Assembly: GCA_022749755.1 (NCBI GenBank)
Contig: CM040451.1
Coordinates: forward strand, 13,839,871-13,903,870
From: Azadirachta indica
Taxonomy: Eukaryota > Streptophyta > Magnoliopsida > Sapindales > Meliaceae
Length of the DNA stretch: 64,000 nt
Direction of reading: 5' to 3'
Position numbers and translations under genes: made by a program. Below, one piece after another: positions 1 through 12,439 of the stretch. The first letter of the stretch is position 1; each line of letters opens with the position of its first letter. The notes beneath the pieces were generated by a model, which worked only from the letters and a program-made list of their open reading frames with translations, was not told the DNA's origin and did not search any database.

Positions 1-151
1 TTCTGCATGCTGATCCAATACAAAACTGTATGTCGTTTTTAATATATCCGAAAATAGTTTTAATTTCTCGAGTTCTTTACTTCTTTTTATATCGTATTTG
101 TGTTTTCTTTTAGTGTTGTAAGCTGTATTTGCGTTCTGGGTATGTGTGAAA

Positions 152-877
152 ATGAGTCAACTCAGCGTAATATTGCAGGAATCGCAGACGAAAACGATCC
201 TGGCTTTGCTGCGGGAGAAAATGGACGGCGTTGATGGAATCGGAAGGAGAAGAAGAAGTCTAAAAGACCGGCTAGGAATAAAAGGCATCGGATGTTGTGG
301 GCCTGCCTGGGGTTTCAGACCAAACACAATTAACTTAAGCGACAGCGAAGTTGAAGAACAACGACAAGAAGGCCAACAGGAGCAACAAGATCACAGTCAA
401 GAACGGGAAATAAGCGCTGGACCGGGCCGGTCCGAAAATGTATCCGGTCCAAATTGCGTGGGCCGGGCGTTAAATTCGGGTGGAATGAATCTGGCGGCTG
501 CTTTGGCAGCAGAGCGACATCTCCGGGCAGCTGACGGAACTAACTTGGCGAGTCCCACAACTGGCATTAGTCATACAAATAATAATGTGGGTCCAGGGGG
601 GACAGCACCGGGAACGCCGTTAAGGGTGTCGCTGATGAGACTGTTGGTGGAAACGGACGGCTGTGATGGGGAGGAGAAAGCGGGAGGAGGAGGAGGAGGA
701 GGAGGAGAAATGGGGAGTGATTCTGTGTGTTGCGTGTGCATGGGAAGAAAGAAGGGTGCAGCATTTATCCCATGTGGGCACACTTTTTGTAGGGTGTGTT
801 CCAGAGAAATGTTGTTGAATCGAGGCGGTTGTCCCCTCTGCAACCGTTCAATTCTCGAAATTCTCGACATTTTTTAA
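152..877 (+). CDS. RING-type (C3HC4) zinc-finger protein, putative E3 ubiquitin ligase
   Basis: A single-exon frame of 241 residues. The ATG at 152 is chosen; the frame upstream offers only a GTG at 146. The C-terminal 50 residues form a C3HC4 RING: C193, C196, C208, H210, C213, C216, C227 and C230 lie in the normal order, with the C-G-H and C-P-L-C signatures. Such RINGs recruit E2 enzymes, so ubiquitin ligase activity is inferred. The rest is low complexity: a basic patch near residues 31-40, an acidic/Gln-rich stretch at 64-85, and a Gly run at 178-185 encoded by GGA repeats (about 679-708). There is no transmembrane segment. It resembles small plant RING proteins of unknown substrate. A pyrimidine-rich stretch ending in TTTTAG before the ATG could be a 5'UTR intron acceptor, so the transcript may start left of the window. 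Confidence 0.8.
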   Translation: MSQLSVILQESQTKTILALLREKMDGVDGIGRRRRSLKDRLGIKGIGCCGPAWGFRPNTINLSDSEVEEQRQEGQQEQQDHSQEREISAGPGRSENVSGPNCVGRALNSGGMNLAAALAAERHLRAADGTNLASPTTGISHTNNNVGPGGTAPGTPLRVSLMRLLVETDGCDGEEKAGGGGGGGGEMGSDSVCCVCMGRKKGAAFIPCGHTFCRVCSREMLLNRGGCPLCNRSILEILDIF

Positions 878-3800
878 TGATCGTCTTTGATCAAGGGGGG
901 TGATGATATTGATGGACGCCTCGAGATTCATGTGGGATTGTATTCATTGGTTTTTAATGGAGATGAAGAGCAGTTCAAAGGAAAGGAGATTTTCCCATTT
1001 AAAAATTACAATGTGATACGAGTTTAAATGATTTTTTTTCTTTTTTTGGCTATGACTTGTGTTGGTTAAGGAGCAATTAATCTTTCTTCCTTAAGGATAA
1101 ATGTTGATTTAATCATTTAATAATTAAAAAAATCTCAAGCACGTGCTCATTTGACTTTTTTTAATTAATGAATAATATATTTATATTATTTTACACATAA
1201 ATATCATTATCATCTGAAGATATATAAATAAATTTATACAGCGAACTTATATGTGTATGTTACTCAACGTTGTTTTATATAAGTTGCTTTCATAAAAAGA
1301 AGGGAGAGAATTCTAATTGAAACAAAGGTGATATTTTATAGTGTATAATAAAATTAATAAAAGAAAGATTTTAACAAAATAGGTTTTCAAACATTTTATT
1401 TATTTATTATATTTTTGTTTCCTATTTTGGGCTGCGTTCGCTGTCCAACGTCTCGTACCAAAGGCTCACGTATGGGCTCGTTAATAATCAAAATGAAGCC
1501 AGGCCCAAAAATTGGATGAATCGAACTGGATGGGTTGGACTGAAATGACAAATTCTGGTTCGTTTTACCAACTCTTTATGTTAAGGAGGAATTCTATTTT
1601 CTAGTAGAAATAGTAATATATATTATTTCGTCTAAGTAATGAAATAATACAAAATAAGCAATATGACTCTATTGAACGAATTTTTAAAAATAAATTTTGA
1701 TCACAAATTAATTTAAAAAAAGTGTGAAGCATTTTTTTAAGTTAAGATATACTGATATAAAAAAAGAATCTGAAATCTATCAGATGTATACTTAACAGTA
1801 GTTAAAAGTTGTTTTTAGTGATGAAATCAGATTTAAAATAACGAAAATTGGTCAAAAAGAAACCTAATTAATTCCCCATTAGTATCTTAAACGAAGAATA
1901 TTTCCCATTATATAAGAACAAAAATCTCTTTTAGGATCTTAGTTAATTAATGCTCTGATCTTTTACATGCCACAAACGTGCACACATATTATATATAAAT
2001 ATATGTAAGACGGCCCCAGTACCTTAAAAGTCGGCAACATGGATAGATAAGCATGAGAAGAAGAACAAATTATGAAGAATGTGAAATTATTACACAGCAG
2101 GAGTTAGTACTGAAAGCATATGATTCTGATTCTCTGAGCAACTTGGAAATAGATGTTTTCGTTCTACATGCAACGCATGTAGCAAAGCAAGTAATAAAAT
2201 GAAAAAAACAAAAATACCACTTAGTGGAGGGAGTGGAGGGAGACAAGAGCAAGCTGCTGCTGCTCTGTTCAATTTGTATCACATCACATCAACTTTAATT
2301 TCTGCAAAGCTACCGGTTCTTTCTTAATATTTGTAGCAATGCGGCATACGTGGATTGTTTTCTATCTCATTTCCTCCTGCATTATTATTTTCTCTCCTAC
2401 TTTCCCGGAAATAGCGATGTTTGCAACCCTCACGTTTGGCGTATCAGACATTTAATCTAAATAAAGTGTTTTTCATGATGTTAATTGCTCAACAATAATG
2501 GCATAATTTTGGAAATCAAAAGTGGGTTCTATTGCCAACTTGTGTTCTTCAATATAAATATGACATCTTTATAACATGTCATTTCAATTTCGTTAGTTGG
2601 GCAATGTTTATCGTAACCAACCTCTTCAAAAATTTTGTCGTAAACAAACTTTATTTCATCAAAAAATCTCATTAATTTTATAATAATTCTATGTTTGAAT
2701 TGAATTATATTCGCGAGTTATCTTATTATTTTAATTGAATTAAAAAAATTTTGCTTCAAATTTAGTTCATTTATTAAATTGATAAATTTTAACATTTTTA
2801 AAAGTATTCTAAATCGTCACGATTGGTTGATTACAAGCATTTGTTAGAATGAAAATCAAGGTAATACGATAAATATATATAATATACTGTTAAATGAATA
2901 ACATAATAATAATTTTTTGGATTTTCTATTAGACACATTTGTGAGTATTTCTTAAAATTGTTAAAACTAATATGTTCTATTTTAATTTTTATTTAATAAA
3001 TTTATGAACAAAAAATTAATTATTTTAATTATATTTTGAACGTTTTTACCGACAAAACATTATTCATAATCCCAACCGAAAAGTATAGATATAAGACATC
3101 TAAAAGAAAAAATAAATTATGATCAACTGCCGAGGTCAACTATAATTCTACTAAATGGCCCCCACAATTTTTTTCTAAATCCGATTTGCTCTTCAACTAA
3201 TCTTCATTATCTAATCACATGCGCGTTCGATAAAAGTGTTTTTAACAGCCGTTGATAATTGGGCAATCGCATTTTTTAAAAAAAGGAGTTTACATATATG
3301 ACTAAGTCGGCCCCACGTCGGATTCATCTTACATCAAATGTCTAAGAGTTTGATCATCACTGTCTGGTTCTTAATTCAAACCGTTGGATTTATTCCACTG
3401 GGACCACAAATAAAGAAGCGCTATATGATTCAATAAATCTATAACATAATCGCACGCCAGGTTCATGCTTTCGTGTTTCAATGAAGCAATGGATAGATTT
3501 GTTAGCAACTTAATTAGTTAAAAATATATATTTTTTAATTTGAAAATAATGATAATAATATATTTTGTTTCGATTGGTTGGAGTGTCACGTAAACTAAGC
3601 AGGAGAGAATAATTACCCTTAGAGCCGCCGAGAATTTCGGTACGTTTGACGTGGCATTCATCTTTAAATTCTGACCTCTTATTAGCAGCCACGTTTGCAA
3701 ACGAAGAATCTTTTTGGCCTTTTTACCCATTAATGATGAAAAAAACTAAGTTGTAGTTACAATTGAGAAATAAAATAATAATATCAAGTTGTGGACTAGT

Positions 3801-4393
3801 GTTATGTACATGACCAAGCAATCGACAAAAAAAAAATTGTAAATTTATGTAGTAGGTTTTGAATATATTTATCAAATAAAATCTTTAGGATATAATAATC
3901 TTCGATCAAAATATGTAAATTTTGACCCAATATAATAATACTTTTACATATATATATATAGAAATATCAGATAATTTTGTTAAATCTATTCTATTGAAAT
4001 CCTTTTTTTTTTAATTTTATTGTTTTCAAATTTCAAAGAGTTTGACCGCGATAATAAATCTTAGATATAACATATTATGTGACGAGAAAGGTCGAATTTC
4101 ATGTGTTTGATAAAAAATATAATAAAATCATATGTTTTAAACTTGATGTATCGTGAAAAGACTTATTACGTAAAGAATCAAATAAATATAAATGTAATAA
4201 AACATATTAGAATTGAATTAAAAAAAAAAAAGAACAAAAGGAGTCAACCTTTGAACGTAATTAAGTAGAACAAAATAATAAAAATTAATTTGTTCATATG
4301 TTAGCTTTCGGGGAACTAGTTAGATGCATCAAAAAATCAACTTCTACATATATCCAAGGCAATCCAAATAATCATAACAAAAAAAAAAATGGT

Positions 4394-4553
4394 AGAACCC
4401 ATGTCGCATACACAAACTCTTATGGCCTATAATTTGGTCAAATTTGTTCTCTTCTTGTAGTTCTTCAGAAAAAAAAAAATTGAGAAAAACCTAATCTCTT
4501 TTAGTTTATACAGAACCCATGTCGCATGCACAAACTCTTATGGCCAATAATTT
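4394..4553. repeat. Pair of ~42-bp direct repeats spaced 118 bp apart
   Basis: The stretch 4394-4435 recurs at 4512-4553 with two differences (A/G and T/A). Each copy begins AGAACCCATGTCGCAT and ends with ACTCTTATGGCC followed by an AT-rich tail. The spacer is not repeated. No element boundary is evident. Confidence 0.85.
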
Positions 4554-4619
4554 TTATTTTATTTTTCTAGATTTATCGAGAAATGGTATGGGATTCAGTA
4601 TTCATTTCCAATTTGGATA

Positions 4620-4639
4620 ATATATATATATATATATAT
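4620..4639. repeat. (AT)n microsatellite
   Basis: An uninterrupted run of about ten AT dinucleotides. Comparable runs occur at 5589-5608, 7005-7026 and 63859-63879. They are likely length-polymorphic. Confidence 0.9.
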
Positions 4640-7600
4640 GTTGCAATAAAACATTGCATGTGCACTGTATATTAATTGTGTATCCTCTAATTAGGTTTCT
4701 CTTTCTTGGGTGATGAAAACTATATATTCATAATTCTCATGCATGCATGCACTCAAAATTTTGCTACAAATTGATACAAAAGGACACGGTACTTTTGAAG
4801 GTATTGGGATGGCCTTTCTTCCTTTTTAATGCTAAGAAAACGAGACCCCCAGAAATGGAAAGAAAAAAAAAGGCTAGAAAAGGTAAGAAATTTTTTGAAT
4901 TGTTAGAAGGGACCTTGCGTCAATTATTCGCAAAATTTGAGCCCACAGCCATACATACATACATACGAAAAGCAAACAAATTAAGAGCAGTTTCAAAGAA
5001 CCTGGAGCTTGATCCTGGAGAGCCAATGAATTTTGATAAGAAATATGTGTCTCGATCCAGCATGCATGTGCTATGCTTAATTTCCTATATTATGAAATAT
5101 TTATTTTACGTGCCATTTGTAAGTATTCTGATAATTTTTTTTTTTTTAAGTTTTTTGATTAAAAACATTTTCAAACAACACTTCCGAGTTAATTGTTATA
5201 TATATAACTTTCTTCCACGTTTCCCAGTTTTCCATTTACTTATGGGTTAGTCCATTCTAAATTTTGCTTTCGGTAAGCTCGTTAAATCATTTTCTTTTAA
5301 ATTCTTATACTCAATAATTTAGGTTCATCGATCAAGATCTGTCTAAATCAAACTCGAGTCTTATTTTTGACGATTAAGAGATATATGATTGTCCAATGTT
5401 TTACTTTGAGCATATTAGGCAGAGATCACAATTAATTGTTGTTAAAAGTAATGTGCTAGCTAGCTAGCGAATTAGATTTTGTTTTCTTTATGTTATTTTC
5501 AATCATTTAATATATAGATAGATAAATATTCTTCATTTAATAAAAGGACACCCGCTTAAAATAAAAATTAAAAGGGCAAGGAAGAAGAATATATATATAT
5601 ATATATATCAGGTCATGTATACGATCGATCTAGTGTACTAGCTAGTACTGACAAAGGTGAAGAAATTAACATAACAAAGCAATACCCAAGAAAGAAACAT
5701 TGCATGTGACTTTAGAATGAGAGAGGTTCAGAGTCCAATTCCAATTCCATTTCCACTTTCATTTCTCCTCGAGCACTCATCAAGCAAGCACATAGATTCT
5801 CTCTTCTATTCATACCAAAATGCCCATTGTTTCTACAACTTAAAAAATTAAAAAGTAGTAAAAATAATAATAATAATCAGTCTCCCAGTAGCAGACGAAT
5901 GCCATTGGAAACCACGTAAGTTTTGTTTACCGCATCCCAAGAAATTATAAATTATAAATCATACAAAACCCTAAACAAAAGTTCATAAATAATTTATTTT
6001 ACAATTTACATTGGTATCTATATCGTATCTCATTTCATAAATTACGTACTTACTTTGTATAAATGTAATTTCAAAACTACGTTCACCTTCTTAGCAAGTA
6101 AAGGGTTTTCTTTTAACGCTAAAAACAATTTTTATCTTTTAAATTGGTTTGAGAAGATAAGATATAATTTCCTTATCAAATATTTTGTAACTAAAATGAA
6201 ATTATATTTTACCTTTTTGTACCTTCCTTTACCATAAATTAGTGAACATGCTACCACTTTTAGTTGCAAGACAATTATACTCTCCTGCATTTAGAGCATC
6301 GATCTCTTTCTTTCTTTTCGAAATAATTAATAAAAAAAAACAAATTAAGGAAAAAACCAAAGTCTTAGATGCAACACCAACAGCACCGCCAACATAATAA
6401 TGTATATCCTCACTCCAACCCAATAAACAAATTATTAATTTCAACTCCGTACCAAGACCTTGGATTTCAAACCCATTCTCCCATTTTTAACATTTAATTA
6501 TTTAATTCTTCAATCGAATCAAACAACTTCATGTTTTCAATCAATAATAATATTACGATTATAAATTTTTGCATAAAAAAATTATGTATATAAAGTAATA
6601 TATATAATATTATATTATTATTACACTTTTTATGTAATTTTTTAATTCTATAAAACTATGGGATATACAAAAATATGAACTTATGCTATTATGTGGCTAA
6701 GATTCCACCGCCTCTTAGATTAAGAGGGTTTCAATTTGATAGCCAAGTAATATGCTTTCCTAACTAAAAAATAAAATGAAACTAAAATTTTTGACTTCCA
6801 AAGTTAGAAACTCAAATCATACTACAATATAACAAGTTTCGTTAAACATCGTTAATATTTATTATTATTTTTATAGGTTATATTTTAAAAATAACTTAAT
6901 TTTTTCTTTAATTTGATGTGAGCTATGGTTAAATCCCAAACTTTTTCAACCAACCCAGCAAAGTTTATTCAATATTTATTTTCACTAACATCTTTTATGT
7001 GTTCATATATATATATATATATATATAAAATATTAATTTGCTAGAGCACGAAAGAAGTTTTGTGCTAAGGAATGATGACACACAGTATCAAGGGGGAAGC
7101 AGAGCTAGCTAGCCTAGCATTTATTCTATCTCCTCGGTGATGATGCCTTTTCTTTTAATTTTTTTTTTTTTATTTTAAAAGTGCGCATGATACATATTTA
7201 ATTGTGTCCCACGTCCATCAGAACCAAAAAAAAAAAAGTAACTCTTTCTTACATTATGTCATTCAGATTCACCGTCACACCCCACCCCTCTGTTTTCCAT
7301 TCTCTTCTCGATTACGTCTCTTGAATTTCATAGCATGCGTCCCCTTTTTGTTTTTCTTTGCTAATGACATGATATGCTACATAACATAATGCGATTCTAT
7401 CCCATCATTAAGTAAAAAGAATCACATCACAAGCATATAATTAAATTACCATGATCGTCAATATATGTACATATACATATAAATTATTCATACCCTTTTT
7501 CTTAAAACAATTCATAGTTAAAATAATAAACAATAATATGTAGACGGTTATGTATAAATTTGTATTTATATAAATAATGTTTCTTTTTTTTCGCTTAGCT

Positions 7601-9123
7601 GAAATATATATAGTTGCCTTTATGTGGTGATTGTGAAAAACATTGATTTTTCATTCTTATGCGGAAACAAACATCAGCAATCGATCAATGACATTATTAA
7701 GTTGGGTTTAATGTCATTTTCCCTTACAAAACCAAATGTAAAATTATTACTTATAGTTAAACTGTTGATTTTGATAATTAATTTCCTGACATCAATTAAT
7801 TATGATAATACTCGATCCATGTAGACATATACTTTTATAGCACTCTTTTATGAAAATGATTTTATCAATATTTAATTATGTGGCCTCAAAATCAACAACA
7901 CCAATAAAAAGTACTCTTTAAAATCATTTTTAACATGTAGTAAGTAATAATTAATTAAAGGTATCCAATCTGTCGCACGAGAGCGCCTCATCCTTTTTTG
8001 GCAATCAAAAAATGAGTCGGCTGCCCAATCCATGTTCATATTACATTATAAAATTTATATTAAGATTTAATTGGTCACTTCCTTAATATGGGTATTAGAT
8101 ACTCTTTCTATAGTATTAATTAAAATCCCCACTTAATCAAAAGTATACCTATTAAAAATAATATTAGTGCAAAAGAGAGGCAACTTCCTAGATTTCCCTT
8201 TTTCTATATTTTTAATTTTAATAGCCGACATACATGTCATATTCTGAAAAGTTGTATGTATGACGAATTTATCACCTAATTTGCATACTAATTTAATACA
8301 ATTTTAACGCATATACTTTCGTATTAAAATGACTAAGACAATAATTTAAAAAATTAAGATACAAAAGAAATTATAATTAATTAATTTTTTTAAAGATCCT
8401 TGCTATTTTTAGATTTGAATATTTAGGTATGATTTAGTTTTAGTTATTTAAATATTAAATGTGTTAATCTAACTATAACGTTGAAAATTTGACCATTACA
8501 TGTAGATATAATTAACATTTTTATCACATTACTAAATTTCAGAGTTTCTATATATTCAAACGTTACAAAATAAAAAAAATAACATAGTATTTGAATTCAT
8601 ACATATATATATATGTATGATACATGTTTAGATTTCTTTTTTCAAAAAAACAAAACAAATAATCACTACCCAAATTTTCAGTTTGAAAAGGAAACCAAAA
8701 AAAAAAAAAAATTGGAGCGTATGCATGGGATGAGATAAAGCGGCGGCCTCTGTAGGGTTGTTCAGGTTTCTGAAGAAAACTATAAAGCAAAGAGATGAAC
8801 AAACAGCCACCTGTGAAGGGCCCCACAAAGCAATTGTAAAAACAAAAAATAAAAAAAAAAAAAATAGAAAGAGAGAGAGAGAGAGATAATCTGATCTTCC
8901 AATCAATCTCATTTCCAATAGATCACAGCTCTTTCAGACAAAGACGGTAGGGGTCCATTTTAGATGTGGTCTACATATATGCTCCACGAGTACTGTTTTT
9001 GCTTTTCATTTACTTAGTTTTTCACTTGGATTAGATTTTGGTTTACTGTTCGAAAGCTTATTTCTTTGAGACTCCCCGGCCCTCACCTTTTGTTTATTTC
9101 CACTCCTTGCTCTCTCTCTCGCC

Positions 9124-9131
9124 TATAAATA
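9124..9131 (+). promoter_or_regulatory. TATA box of the ACC oxidase gene
   Basis: TATAAATA lies 110 bp before the ACC oxidase ATG, inside a pyrimidine-rich CTCTCTCTC context. That predicts a transcription start near 9155-9160 and a 5'UTR of about 75 nt. A short GA run lies 240 bp upstream. Confidence 0.75.
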
Positions 9132-9209
9132 GCTCCTCCTCTCAAGCTCATTTCACACAGAAAACTAAAGTTTGCTTTGAGGTATAGTGTAAGAAGAGAG
9201 ATTTTCTGA

Positions 9210-10591
<1,382 letters not shown>

Positions 10592-12430
10592 ATCCCCCAA
10601 TAATTAACTAGAAAAAGAAATGGGTTTGGGTGTGCAAAGTTCGTTAATAAGTTTAGTCTACTGACAAATCGAATCTAATTACTGTTTTATTGGGGGATCT
10701 AGTGTTAAAAGAATATAGTAGTTTGCTTCAGAGTGTGGAAGTGAAACATAATGTATAGTTTTAAATAAGCCGAACGCTTGGACTGATCATAGTTTGTGTG
10801 GTGAAGTCAAAGTCCCTGGTGGTTGGGTTTGTGGTGTTGTTCATCAGGTGCTTACCGTAGCAAGTGACCAGATGGAATCCTGTTTCATATATGAAATTAT
10901 ATAAGCTTATATTTGGCCTTATTATGTTTTTTTTTTTTTTTTTTTTTTTTTTTGCTTTTCCTCTCTTCAATATCTTTTCTGCTTTTGGATTCACAACCAA
11001 AGACCAAACCAAGCTGGCTATTCATCTTCTTTTATTACTATATTCCTCGTGAGTCGAAATTTAAACGAAATTTTGTCAATCAGGAGACATTTCGAGTATA
11101 TAAAAAGTGCCTTTATAAAGGTTAGAATATTCAAAATGAAATAACTGCTCCCTATTTCAATTATTGAAGATAATATTAATGTTATCATAAAGATTTATTG
11201 AAAGAAAAGCATGGATGAGATATTGCCGAATTGAATTGTTCTTTGCTCCGTAAAGAAAAGAAAAGGTTAAAGACAAAATAACTAAACTGGGACCTGCTTG
11301 GAGCACAAAATAAGAAGCATTATAAATCATCCTACCACTTATAAATGTGATGAAAATGATTTCTCTCAGTGGTTTATCTCTTCTCCATTTGGCAGTCTTC
11401 CTCAAATTGTAATGGACAAATATGCTAATAATCTCATTATATTTCATCATGTCATTTTTCCAATTTCTGTAAGTGGAACAACAATAAACTCCACTTACCT
11501 AAATTTGGGTACAATCCACAATGCCAGAACAACAAATAAAGCCAATGTTTTTTTAGTGAAAGGCATACATGTTATATTATCGTCTAAAAAGAAAGAAAAT
11601 AACCTTTAATTATGAATCACTAAATTTTTCTCGTGTTACTAACTTTCCCTGCGCAAAACAAGGGACCCACAATCTGGAATTTATAATTGTATTAAATAAT
11701 TGGAAAATGCACAGTTTGCATTATGCAGAGAAACAATGGTATTTTTAATAGAAACTTTCCTTTTCATCCTCGTATAATTGTGAGAATGTAAAAGACTTGT
11801 GAAAGAAACTGAAAATGACAATAACTATGAAAGTATAACAACAGCAGTAATTTAATATCATGTTTGGGATTGAGATGCTATAATTTTTCTGTAGCAAAGT
11901 AACAAACATACCCCAAGCTTGGCTGTAATCTATTAACCTAATAAGAATCTACGTATCCAGCCATCTCAAGGCATGAAACAAACCTTCTCCGCACATAATA
12001 CTTGGCTTTCAAAAGCAGTGGTTTTGCGGAAGCTGACATATATGATCATTAACCAAAGCAAACAAATTATTAACGTGCAACATCAACCCACAAGAATTAA
12101 AAAATCAGGAATGACAATTATAAACACCACATGACACCCAATATGCGGTAGCAAAGCCAAAAATCAAAGCCTAGGCATATGTAAATGTTTATTAAAAACT
12201 CATCAGTGCTGCAAACAATTTATAGAACTTTCACCTTGAAGATTGACATTGTGGCCATGAATCCAAAATCACTTATAAGTACACTACTTTCTAGTATTGG
12301 CACCAAAATCTTTGATAAGGAAAGGAAAACCACCTTTAATTGAGGAAAAAAGTCAAGAACTTCCTTTTCAAAGTATATCCTCACAATCAATTTGAATGCA
12401 ACATTCAATGAAGACACTGCACGTAGAAAA
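10592..12430. other. Intergenic region downstream of ACO
   Basis: About 1.8 kb between convergent genes (ACO on plus, CLMP1-like on minus). The first few hundred bases are probably ACO 3'UTR and the last 200 CLMP1-like 3'UTR. It contains a 27-T run at 10927-10953. No further gene is recognisable. Confidence 0.6.
10927..10953. repeat. 27-nt poly(T) tract
   Basis: An uninterrupted T27 run about 340 bp past the ACO stop codon. It creates spurious Phe-rich frames on the plus strand. Its true length is likely uncertain because of polymerase slippage. Confidence 0.9.
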
Positions 12431-12439
12431 CAGCAGATA

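Larger units (their letters stand above)
878..9120. other. Long AT-rich intergenic region, no convincing gene
   Basis: Roughly 8.2 kb between the RING gene and the ACC oxidase promoter. Open frames here are short and show no recognisable domain; the longest, 4747-5250 (167 codons), is Lys/Phe-rich and matches nothing I know. The stretch holds many A/T homopolymers, three (AT)n runs, one dispersed direct repeat (4394-4553) and a short GA run just before the ACC oxidase gene (about 8871-8886). I see no transposase, polymerase or RNA gene. Confidence 0.6.

Noticed and set aside
4747..5250. 167-codon plus-strand frame
   Set aside because: Composition is Lys/Phe/Ile-rich as expected from AT-rich DNA, no domain or exon signals, and no upstream promoter pattern.
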